DNA of 25,250 nt from Eubacterium sp. (GTDB lineage Bacteria > Bacillota > Clostridia > Oscillospirales > Acutalibacteraceae). The notes beneath the pieces are model-generated. The model made no database searches. It was given only the letters and a program-made list of their open reading frames with translations, and had not been told where the DNA came from. The position numbers were made by a program, and so were the translations under genes. The first letter of the stretch is position 1; every line of letters begins with the position of its first letter. Shown piece by piece: positions 1 through 7,175 of this stretch. The stretch is from NCBI GenBank assembly GCA_014465955.1, contig JACTVT010000031.1, positions 1 through 25,250 on the forward strand. Direction: 5' to 3'.

Positions 1-41
1 AATATACATATTGACATAAAGTTTAACAGATTTATATATAC

Positions 42-78
42 AAAAAAATTTGCCGCACTATAACAGCACAGCAAATTT
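42..78 (-). terminator. Rho-independent terminator of ftsZ
   Basis: On the minus strand AAATTTGC (71-78) pairs with GCAAATTT (46-53). The stem can be extended inward with several G-U pairs around a small loop, and a run of T follows immediately (42-48). It lies about 35 bases past the ftsZ stop codon, so ftsZ is probably the last gene of its transcript. Confidence 0.75.
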
Positions 79-111
79 CTGTATTATTTTGCAAATATAA
101 TAATCTGTGAT

Positions 112-1209
112 TTATTTCTTAAAGAAACTTACAATCTGATCAAATGTATCATCATCATTTGAAGAGAAACTGCTTGTTGCCGGTGCAGATTCAACAGGAG
201 GAGCAACCTCTTTATTAGCAGTTGTTGACTTAATCGGAGCACCCGGACCGTTATCACCGAAACGTGTAGCAATAACAGTAATAATCATTTCATCTTCAAG
301 GGTTTCATCAAAGTTTGCACCCCAGATGATTTCACAATCAGGATGAACTGCATTTGTAACAATTGTTGATGCAGCATCAATTTCTTCAAGACCGATATCT
401 GTTGATGCAGTAATGTTAAGAAGAACACCGCGTGCACCGTCAATTGAAGTATTGAGAAGAGGACTTGAAATTGCCTGCTGAGCAGCGATTTCAGCCTTAT
501 CCTTGCCCTTAGCACGGCCAACACCCATATGAGCATAGCCTGCGTCTTTCATAATTTCTGTAACATCGGCAAAGTCTGAGTTTACAAGACCTGTAGCATT
601 AACAAGATCTGAAATTGACTGAACGCCCTGACGAAGAACATCATTAGCGATTTCAAATGCATTGAGAAGTGTAATTCTTTCCTGTGTAACATATTTAAGA
701 TTTTCATTAGGAATAACCATAAGAGAATCAACATATTGAGCAAGTTCGTTAATACCCGACTGAGCCTGATCCATACGGCGCTTACCTTCAAAAGCAAATG
801 GGGTTGTAACAACACCAACAGTAAGAATACCGAGATCTTTGGCAATTTTAGCAACTACGGGAGCAGCGCCTGTACCTGTTCCGCCGCCCATACCTGCAGT
901 AATGAATACCATTTCTGCACCTGTAAGAACATCGGTTAATGCTTCACGGCTTTCTTCTGCGGCTTTTGTACCAACCTCAGGTTTGGCACCTGCACCGCGA
1001 CCCTTTGTAGCCTTTTCTCCGATAAGAATTTTATGTGATGCAGTAGATTTTGCAAGTGCAGGCTTATCACTGTTTACGGCAACAAATTCAACATCCTGAA
1101 TATTACAATGCACCATACGGTTAACGGCATTACCGCCGCCTCCGCCTACGCCGACAACTTTAATTGAAACTACTTTTGTATCATCTGTATCAATTTCATA
1201 TCTTCCCAT
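112..1209 (-). CDS. ftsZ: Cell division protein FtsZ
   Basis: FtsZ is the tubulin-like GTPase that polymerises into the cytoplasmic Z ring and recruits the division machinery. The 365-residue product has the N-terminal glycine-rich nucleotide loop GVGGGGGNAVNRM (residues 20-32), the tubulin signature GGGTGTGAA (108-116) and the catalytic T7 loop with NSDFAD (210-215), where most homologues have NPDFAD. A short hydrophilic linker leads to the C-terminal tail DQIVSFFKK, the usual docking peptide for membrane anchors. Length is normal for the family. The ATG is preceded by AAGGAG (1219-1224) at 9 bases. The gene ends the dcw cluster but stands alone, with its own promoter (1269-1297) and terminator. 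There is no ftsA between it and ftsQ, so another membrane tether (FtsA elsewhere, or SepF) must serve. Identity is certain from the motifs. Confidence 0.98.
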   Translation of the reverse strand: MGRYEIDTDDTKVVSIKVVGVGGGGGNAVNRMVHCNIQDVEFVAVNSDKPALAKSTASHKILIGEKATKGRGAGAKPEVGTKAAEESREALTDVLTGAEMVFITAGMGGGTGTGAAPVVAKIAKDLGILTVGVVTTPFAFEGKRRMDQAQSGINELAQYVDSLMVIPNENLKYVTQERITLLNAFEIANDVLRQGVQSISDLVNATGLVNSDFADVTEIMKDAGYAHMGVGRAKGKDKAEIAAQQAISSPLLNTSIDGARGVLLNITASTDIGLEEIDAASTIVTNAVHPDCEIIWGANFDETLEDEMIITVIATRFGDNGPGAPIKSTTANKEVAPPVESAPATSSFSSNDDDTFDQIVSFFKK

Positions 1210-1268
1210 TTGTTAATTCTCCTTTATGTATTTTAAAATTCAACTACTTATATCGGTAGCACATTCAT

Positions 1269-1297
1269 ATTGTAACAGTATTGTAATCAATTTGCAA
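1269..1297 (-). promoter_or_regulatory. ftsZ promoter
   Basis: On the minus strand a -35 TTGCAA (1292-1297) is separated by 17 bases from a -10 TACAAT (1269-1274), giving a start near 1262 and a leader of about 53 bases before ftsZ. The -10 and spacer overlap a tandem TGTAA repeat listed separately, so a regulator bound there would compete with RNA polymerase. Confidence 0.6.
1271..1287 (+). promoter_or_regulatory. WalR-like tandem box in the ftsZ promoter
   Basis: Read on the plus strand, TGTAAC-AGTAT-TGTAAT is two hexamers with an 11-base period. It fits the Firmicutes WalR/YycF consensus TGTWAH-N5-TGTWAH at every defined position. It covers the -10 and spacer of the ftsZ promoter. A nearly identical box lies at 14416-14432. 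OmpR/PhoB-family regulators bind such one-turn direct repeats. Assignment to WalR is inference, since PhoP boxes look similar on the opposite strand. Confidence 0.45.
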
Positions 1298-1408
1298 TAC
1301 TTTTTTTGTTTTTATTTAAATATTTTTTTCAAATTTTTTGTGAACAAATTATTATTTCTTGTGCATTTACGACAAATTGCGATTTTTTAACAATTTCTGC
1401 TTAAATTT

Positions 1409-1429
1409 CGTAAAGAAAAATACTTTACG
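1409..1429 (-). repeat. Inverted repeat after ftsQ, possible weak terminator
   Basis: CGTAAAG (1409-1415) and CTTTACG (1423-1429) form a 7-bp stem with a 7-base loop, ten bases beyond the ftsQ stop. On the minus strand it is followed only by GAAATTTAAG, so as an intrinsic terminator it is poor. The same core recurs in the ylxM leader (25213-25234). The rest of the 1210-1438 gap is AT-rich promoter DNA with no credible ORF. Confidence 0.35.
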
Positions 1430-1438
1430 TCAAAGTCT

Positions 1439-2326
1439 TTATTGCTCAGGTGTAAAGTAAAACTGCTTGCCGGTTGATAAATCCATCGTTCCCCTTGCAT
1501 TCGGGTCTGATTCATTCAATTTTTCACATCCTGCAAGTCCCCTATATATTTTATTTTCAAGGTTTTCAAAATCGCCGAGTTTTAACACGATTCTGTTTTC
1601 ATATACAATATAATTATTATTTTTTCCGTCAGAAGAAATTGCTGTCGCCTCTGTTATATTCAGTTTCTTAATCATTTCAGACAATTGATTAAGTCCCTTT
1701 GCGCTTTCTTCATTTTCAAAACCAATTGTAACTCCGTTTTCATTACTGATAACTGCTGCATTCTGAATTTCTATAGCACCATCTGCTGTTTCCTGAGATG
1801 CATTGTCAAGCACCTTAAATCTGTCGTCAAGCAAAGTATAACTTTCATCATCATTTTTAATTCTGTAAGCGGCAGTTGCCTCTGTTATATTAATATTTAA
1901 CGTTGACGGAAGTTCTGTTTTTATATCAACATCATATATATAAGGCAGTTTTTGCTTAAGATTTTCAGCGCACTTTTCTTTATTGATAAGGAAAAGATTG
2001 TCACCCTCATCAATTGTGCAGTATGCAGTAATTTCTTCTGTAGAATACATACCGCTGCCTGATATATTTACTGTTTCGATTTTAAAAAACACAGTCAGTG
2101 ACAATACAATGCCGACTGCAAGAAGTGCCAGAAGCAAACCAATTGTTATCAATGCTTTTCTCACACTGTTTTTTAGACGCCTTTTCTTATTCTGACGTTT
2201 TCGTTTTTCATTCGTTGAAACATTTTTATTCTGTTTTGATGTTTTTCTTCTTCTGTTTTCGCCTGAACCGTGTTCGTTATAAATTTTCGGCGGCTCAAGC
2301 CCAAAATCATAATCTTTATTATTCAT
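1439..2326 (-). CDS. ftsQ: Cell division protein FtsQ/DivIB
   Basis: This bitopic membrane protein forms the FtsQ/DivIB-FtsL-FtsB/DivIC subcomplex that regulates septal peptidoglycan synthesis. The 295-residue product has a long, very basic cytoplasmic N-terminus (residues 1-57), one membrane helix (about 58-81), then a POTRA-like segment (about 82-155, beginning FKIETVNISGSG) and an extracytoplasmic FtsQ domain. Sequence conservation in this family is low, so the call rests on architecture, POTRA pattern and position downstream of murA. I chose the ATG at 2326: an in-frame GTG six bases upstream (2332) is too close to the AAGAG that overlaps the murA stop codon. Eight bases separate the murA stop from this ATG, which suggests translational coupling. 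It is the last gene of the main dcw transcript. Confidence 0.88.
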   Translation of the reverse strand: MNNKDYDFGLEPPKIYNEHGSGENRRRKTSKQNKNVSTNEKRKRQNKKRRLKNSVRKALITIGLLLALLAVGIVLSLTVFFKIETVNISGSGMYSTEEITAYCTIDEGDNLFLINKEKCAENLKQKLPYIYDVDIKTELPSTLNINITEATAAYRIKNDDESYTLLDDRFKVLDNASQETADGAIEIQNAAVISNENGVTIGFENEESAKGLNQLSEMIKKLNITEATAISSDGKNNNYIVYENRIVLKLGDFENLENKIYRGLAGCEKLNESDPNARGTMDLSTGKQFYFTPEQ

Positions 2327-2334
2327 ACACACTC

Positions 2335-3603
2335 TTAATCCGTATCGGTACGTGTAATCTCAGCACCGATCTGCTTTAAACTGTTTTCTATTCTTTCATA
2401 TCCTCTGTCTATATGATAAATATCACCAACAGTAGTGATGCCTTCTGCCGAAAGTCCTGCAACAACAAGCGCAGCACCGCCCCTTAAATCAGTACAATAA
2501 ACATTTGCACCATATAAATTTTTAACACCATTAATAACGGCAATCCTGTCATTAACAGTAATATCTGCGCCAAAACGGTTAAGTTCACTTATATGCTTAA
2601 ATCTGCTTTCAAAAATGCTTTCTTTAATAATTGTTGTACCCTTTGCTTTTGTAAGCGCCGCCATAACGATTGCCTGACAATCTGTTGGAAAACCGGGATA
2701 CGGCATTGTATTTATATTTTTAACACGCTTAATTCTGTTTGGTGAAACCATTTTTAAATTACTGCCGTCAACATAAAGTTTGCATCCCATATCCATAAAC
2801 ACAGGAAAAACAGGACTTAAATGACCCGCTTTTATATCCTTAATTATAAGTTCCTTGCAGTTTATTGCGGCTATGCTCATATATGTAGACGCCACAATTC
2901 TGTCAGGTATAATTCTGTGTGCTGACGGATGCAGACTTTCTACACCCTCAATTTCAATTGTACTCTCGCCTGCCCCGAAAATCTTAGCACCGCACGAATT
3001 GAGAAAGGCGGCAAGATCGGATATTTCAGGCTCACGCGCAGGGTTAATAATCGTTGTTTTACCCTTTGCAAGAACCGATGAAATAATAATATTTTCAGTA
3101 GCACCAACGCTGGGAAAAGTAAGAATAATCTTTGTGCCGTGAATTTGAGAGGCACTACAGCAGATACAATTTCCGTTTTCTGTAATAACTGCACCGAGTT
3201 TTTTCAATGAACTGATATGAAGGTCAATCGGTCTTACACCGATATCACAGCCGCCGGGATAACAAAGCGACGCCTCTTTAGTTCTTGAAAGAAGCGAACC
3301 GAGAAAAATGATTGATGAGCGCATCTCCCGCATCATTTCCTCGGGAATATGGTTTTCGGTTATAACTGACGCGTCAACCGTTACTGTGCTTTTTTCTTTT
3401 TTAACCTTTGCGCCAAGATAGCGAAGAATTTTTATTGACGCATCAACATCTGCCAAATCGGGAACATTATGTATAGTACACTCGCCTTTAATAAGCAGAG
3501 TTGACGCCAATATCGGCAAAACAGAATTTTTCGCCCCGTGAACAGTAATTTCTCCTCCGAGTTTTTTACCGCCGTTAATTATAAGTTTTTCCAATTTATC
3601 CAC
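2335..3603 (-). CDS. murA: UDP-N-acetylglucosamine 1-carboxyvinyltransferase MurA
   Basis: MurA transfers enolpyruvate from PEP to UDP-GlcNAc, the first committed step of peptidoglycan precursor synthesis in the cytoplasm. The 422-residue protein shows the EPSP-synthase fold signature from the start (GGKKLGGEITVHGAKNSVLP), the conserved Lys25-Asn26 pair, and the active-site cysteine Cys119 in YPGGCDIGVRPIDLH. Cysteine at this site is the form normally inhibited by fosfomycin. Length is standard. Low-GC Firmicutes usually carry two paralogues (MurA and MurZ), and which one this is cannot be settled here. Its place between murG and ftsQ is where Bacillus has murB. A 55-base gap separates it from murG, with no promoter I would defend. 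Confidence 0.96.
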   Translation of the reverse strand: MDKLEKLIINGGKKLGGEITVHGAKNSVLPILASTLLIKGECTIHNVPDLADVDASIKILRYLGAKVKKEKSTVTVDASVITENHIPEEMMREMRSSIIFLGSLLSRTKEASLCYPGGCDIGVRPIDLHISSLKKLGAVITENGNCICCSASQIHGTKIILTFPSVGATENIIISSVLAKGKTTIINPAREPEISDLAAFLNSCGAKIFGAGESTIEIEGVESLHPSAHRIIPDRIVASTYMSIAAINCKELIIKDIKAGHLSPVFPVFMDMGCKLYVDGSNLKMVSPNRIKRVKNINTMPYPGFPTDCQAIVMAALTKAKGTTIIKESIFESRFKHISELNRFGADITVNDRIAVINGVKNLYGANVYCTDLRGGAALVVAGLSAEGITTVGDIYHIDRGYERIENSLKQIGAEITRTDTD

Positions 3604-3658
3604 CTGCCTGCATAATCTTTTTTATCCTATGCAAAAGATGAATAAATGTAACTGAATA

Positions 3659-4777
3659 TTATTTTGCGAGTGAAATAATTAATTCTGCAATTTTTTCTCT
3701 TGAGTTATTTACCGCCATTGCTTTAGCATTGCTTTCAATTTCCGATATCAATATTTTATCTGAAAGAAGTTCATCAATCATATTACCGAGTAAATCCGAA
3801 TTCAAATCTTTTTCTTCAATAATGCGTGCTGCATTTCTGTTTACAAGCGCCATTGCATTATGATACTGATGATTTTCAGCAACATACGGACTCGGAATCA
3901 GAATTGATGCCTTTCCGAGCGCCTCAATTTCGGAAAGTGACGATGCACCTGCCCTGCCGATAACAAGGTCACAGGCAGACATGCATATATCCATATTATC
4001 TATGTACTGCCTTACTTCAACACTGCCCTTTCTGCCATTTTGAAAGCCTGCTTTTTCAAACTTTTCAAGATACTCACCGCCGTTTGTGCCGACAGAATGA
4101 ATATGATAATATTTTTCATTTTCAGCATTTTTAACAAGAATATCAAACATAGCCTTGTTAATCGGTTCGGCACCGAGGGAACCGCCGAAGGAAAGTACGA
4201 GCGGCTTGTCTTTATCAATGCCAAGCTGAGCACGTGAAAAATCTTTATCCGCCTTAATAATTTCGCCGCGGACAGGCAAACCTGTAACGGTAATTTCATT
4301 TTTAGCCTCTAAATGATTTTTGGCATCTTCAACCGTTACCATTACCCTGTCAACCTTTTTTGCGAGCGTTTTATTTGTAATACCCGGATAGGCATTCTGC
4401 TCGTGAATACAGGTAGGAATACCGAGTCTTACTGCCTCTTCAAGAACAGGTCCGGAAACATATCCGCCGAAACCGACACAGACATCGGGTTTAAATTCCC
4501 TGATGATTTTTTTACTTTCACCTTCCGACTTAATCAGCCGTGCCACTGTTTTTACATTATGAGCAATTGCAGACGGTGAAAATGAACGGCGAAAACCGCT
4601 TATATCAATAGTTTTAAAATCAAAGCCGGCATTAGGAACAAGCCTGGCCTCCATATGGTCCTTCGTACCTACAAACAAAATCTCTGTTTCAGGCATAATT
4701 TCTCTGATATACGAGGCAACTGCTATGGCAGGATTTATATGCCCTGCCGTACCTCCCGCAGCAAAAAGGATTTTCAT
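3659..4777 (-). CDS. murG: UDP-GlcNAc:lipid I N-acetylglucosaminyltransferase MurG
   Basis: MurG adds GlcNAc to lipid I to make lipid II on the inner face of the membrane. The 372-residue protein begins with the glycine-rich donor loop AAGGTAGHINPA (residues 6-17). It has a second G loop, LSFGGSLGAEPINKAM, and the UDP-GlcNAc-binding segment GRAGASSLSEIEALGKASILIP typical of GT28 enzymes. Length matches the family. The ATG lies just past the ftsW stop (4781). The gene sits between ftsW, whose product polymerises lipid II, and murA. Confidence 0.97.
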   Translation of the reverse strand: MKILFAAGGTAGHINPAIAVASYIREIMPETEILFVGTKDHMEARLVPNAGFDFKTIDISGFRRSFSPSAIAHNVKTVARLIKSEGESKKIIREFKPDVCVGFGGYVSGPVLEEAVRLGIPTCIHEQNAYPGITNKTLAKKVDRVMVTVEDAKNHLEAKNEITVTGLPVRGEIIKADKDFSRAQLGIDKDKPLVLSFGGSLGAEPINKAMFDILVKNAENEKYYHIHSVGTNGGEYLEKFEKAGFQNGRKGSVEVRQYIDNMDICMSACDLVIGRAGASSLSEIEALGKASILIPSPYVAENHQYHNAMALVNRNAARIIEEKDLNSDLLGNMIDELLSDKILISEIESNAKAMAVNNSREKIAELIISLAK

Positions 4778-4780
4778 ATT

Positions 4781-6082
4781 CTACACTCTTTTCTGATTTG
4801 ATTTTCGCGAAATGGATAACACTACACCGATTTCGGCAAGCAGCATAACAAGCGCCGTGCCGCCGTAACTGAAAAACGGAAGCGCAATTCCCGTGTTTGG
4901 AATCGAGTCAGTTACAACCAAAACATTAAATGCAACCTGTGCGCCAATCTGCGTTACGATACCGATTACAGTTAACGATGCAAACCTGTCATTGCATCTA
5001 AGAGCAATAATTATGCCCCTGATTACAAGTGCTGCAAAAAGGCAAATAATTACTGCTGCACCGAAGAAACCGAGTTCCTCACATACTATAGAAAAAATAA
5101 AGTCATTCTGCGGTTCAGATACATACATATATTTCTGCTTTGAACCTCCGAGTCCTGTGCCGAAAAAGCCGCCCGAACCGATTGCATAAAGCGAATTATT
5201 CGTCTGCCATCGTGCACCGAGGGGTTCAAAATCCTTATCAAGCCAAGCAGTCATTTTTTCCTGAACATAATTCGGCATAATATCGGGTCTTGCAAAAACC
5301 AATATAACACCTGCAACCACAACCGCTATACCGATAATAAACATTGTTTTATTAGAGCCGCCTGCAAACATAACGGCAACACCGATTGTGAAAAGAAGAA
5401 TTACACCCGAAAGGTGATTTTCAAGACCGACCAGACCTACAAACAGACCTACAATGAGAATCGGGAAAATGAAACCTTCTTTAATCCTGTTCATTTTATT
5501 GGCATTTTTTGAAATATATGACGCCAGAGTAATTATGAGCGCAAACTTTGCAATATCAGACGGTTGAAAAGTCAGGTACAAACCGGGAATCGGAATTCTG
5601 ATATATCTTTTAAACGCCTCGCCCTCATCTGTTGCGACATTTGTATGATAGAACAATACAATAATCAAAAGAGCAATTGATATGCCGAATAAAATCGGTG
5701 TAAGCGCTTTAAAAACCTTATAATTCATTTTTGATATTACGAGCATTATGACTATGCCGACTGCCGCAAAAATGAGTTGTCTAAAAAAATAATGATATGA
5801 ATTATCATATTTATAATAGGAATAAGCGTAAGATGATGAAAAGAGCATAACTAGACCGATAGCAAGAATTACCATTGTCAATCCGAAAAACGGAATATCA
5901 AAACCGCCTGTTACAAAGAGATCTGACATTTTTAATTTACCGAAACTTTTCTCGGGTCTGATTATTGAACTTTCTGTATCTGTTTTTCTTGACCTTTTTC
6001 TGCGCTCAGGTTTTCTTCTGCGCCTTTCAGGCTCTTCGTTATCCCTCGGGTATCTTACAGGTGGTTCAAGTGTATCTGCCAT
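4781..6082 (-). CDS. ftsW: Septal peptidoglycan polymerase FtsW (SEDS family)
   Basis: SEDS proteins polymerise lipid II into glycan strands together with a class B PBP. This 433-residue member has an unusually charged N-terminal extension of about 60 residues rich in Arg, Lys and Glu, then about ten membrane helices. The conserved family region GLGGSKQKYMYVSEPQNDFIF holds the Asp (in NDFIF) matching the essential extracytoplasmic aspartate, and the C-terminal half has ALPFFSYGGTAL. AAAGGAG precedes the ATG. Context (mraY upstream, murG downstream, PBP gene in the same operon) favours FtsW over RodA. In spore-formers the paralogue at this position is called SpoVE, and that alternative cannot be excluded. 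Confidence 0.93.
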   Translation of the reverse strand: MADTLEPPVRYPRDNEEPERRRRKPERRKRSRKTDTESSIIRPEKSFGKLKMSDLFVTGGFDIPFFGLTMVILAIGLVMLFSSSYAYSYYKYDNSYHYFFRQLIFAAVGIVIMLVISKMNYKVFKALTPILFGISIALLIIVLFYHTNVATDEGEAFKRYIRIPIPGLYLTFQPSDIAKFALIITLASYISKNANKMNRIKEGFIFPILIVGLFVGLVGLENHLSGVILLFTIGVAVMFAGGSNKTMFIIGIAVVVAGVILVFARPDIMPNYVQEKMTAWLDKDFEPLGARWQTNNSLYAIGSGGFFGTGLGGSKQKYMYVSEPQNDFIFSIVCEELGFFGAAVIICLFAALVIRGIIIALRCNDRFASLTVIGIVTQIGAQVAFNVLVVTDSIPNTGIALPFFSYGGTALVMLLAEIGVVLSISRKSNQKRV

Positions 6083-6119
6083 ATTGTGCTCCTTTCTGAA
6101 AATTTAATTTTATATAAAA

Positions 6120-7172
6120 CTATTGTGTAACACTGCCGAAAGCAATAAGCAAAACTGCAATAAGCGTGCCGACTGCATTTACCGTTGAAAAAACAATACA
6201 GATTTTCTTTTCTTTCCAGCCGCACATTTCAAAATGATGATGAATCGGCGCCATTTTGAAAATACGTTTGCCATGTGTAATTTTAAAATAGCCAATCTGA
6301 ATAATATCGCTCATTGTTTCGCAAACATAAACAATACCAATCGGAAGCAAAAGAATAGGACACTTAATTGCAAAGCCGAGTGCAGTTACCAAACCTCCGA
6401 GAAAAAGCGAACCTGTATCTCCCATAAATGTTTTAGCAGGATTCCAGTTCCAGCAAAGGAAACCGAGAACACCGCCAAGCAATGCGCCTGCCAATACGCC
6501 CATTCCTGCAAAGCCCTGCAGGAATGAAATTGCAATGAAACCGACTGCCGCCGTAGCGGTTACTGATGAACAAAGTCCGTCTATACCGTCTGTAAGATTA
6601 ACCGAATTTACACAGCCGTAAACAATTACAAAACTGAGCAGCCAAAAAACAATTGCAGTAAACGGATTTTTTTCAAAATTAACCGAGCCAAGGAAAGGAA
6701 AATACCATACTGTATTGTGAGAAAGCCAGAGCGTAAGAATATAACCGAAAGTCATTATTGCCTGACCGAGCGTTTTCTGCTTGGCAGAAAGACCTTCATT
6801 TCTCTTCATTTTAATTTTGATAAAATCGTCTGTGAAGCCGACTACACCGCAGCCGAGTGCAAGACAAAGCCCACCGATAATAAGAACAAGTTCTCTGCCC
6901 TCAAAGAGTGCCGAATACTCGCTTTCAATCGTTCCGCCGGAAAAATGAAGAGCAATAAGACCGGCTGCCACGGAAACAGTAATGCCTATTATAAACATCA
7001 GCCCGCCCATATTCGGCGTGCCCTGCTTTGATTTATGCCACGACGGTCCTATCTCAAGAATAGTTTGACCGAATTTAAGTTTTCTTAGCCAAGGAATTAT
7101 TATAAAACCGAGACCTGCCGTGATTCCGAATGCTAAAATCACACTTATTATCATTGCAACCGTGCTGCTCAT
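6120..7172 (-). CDS. mraY: Phospho-N-acetylmuramoyl-pentapeptide transferase MraY
   Basis: MraY is the integral membrane enzyme that joins UDP-MurNAc-pentapeptide to undecaprenyl phosphate, giving lipid I. The 350-residue protein has about ten membrane helices and the diagnostic motifs HKSKQGTPNMGG (residues 46-57), the Asp pair Asp115-Asp116 in GFTDDF, NLTDGIDGL (192-200), GDTGS (251-255) and HHHFE (311-315). A GGTGGGA ribosome binding site lies inside the end of murF, and only 3 bases separate the genes. In most bacteria murD follows mraY. Here ftsW follows directly after 37 bases. Confidence 0.98.
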   Translation of the reverse strand: MSSTVAMIISVILAFGITAGLGFIIIPWLRKLKFGQTILEIGPSWHKSKQGTPNMGGLMFIIGITVSVAAGLIALHFSGGTIESEYSALFEGRELVLIIGGLCLALGCGVVGFTDDFIKIKMKRNEGLSAKQKTLGQAIMTFGYILTLWLSHNTVWYFPFLGSVNFEKNPFTAIVFWLLSFVIVYGCVNSVNLTDGIDGLCSSVTATAAVGFIAISFLQGFAGMGVLAGALLGGVLGFLCWNWNPAKTFMGDTGSLFLGGLVTALGFAIKCPILLLPIGIVYVCETMSDIIQIGYFKITHGKRIFKMAPIHHHFEMCGWKEKKICIVFSTVNAVGTLIAVLLIAFGSVTQ

Positions 7173-7175
7173 TTA

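Noticed and set aside
11..40. TTGACA followed at 18 bases by TATATA on the plus strand, aimed at the ftsZ antisense strand
   Set aside because: The region is AT-rich, the -10 is poor, and no gene or conserved structure lies downstream except the terminator and the back of ftsZ.
839..1099. Plus-strand ORF opposite ftsZ, rich in Ala and Pro
   Set aside because: It mirrors the glycine-rich FtsZ coding strand, has no ribosome binding site, and the FtsZ reading is certain.
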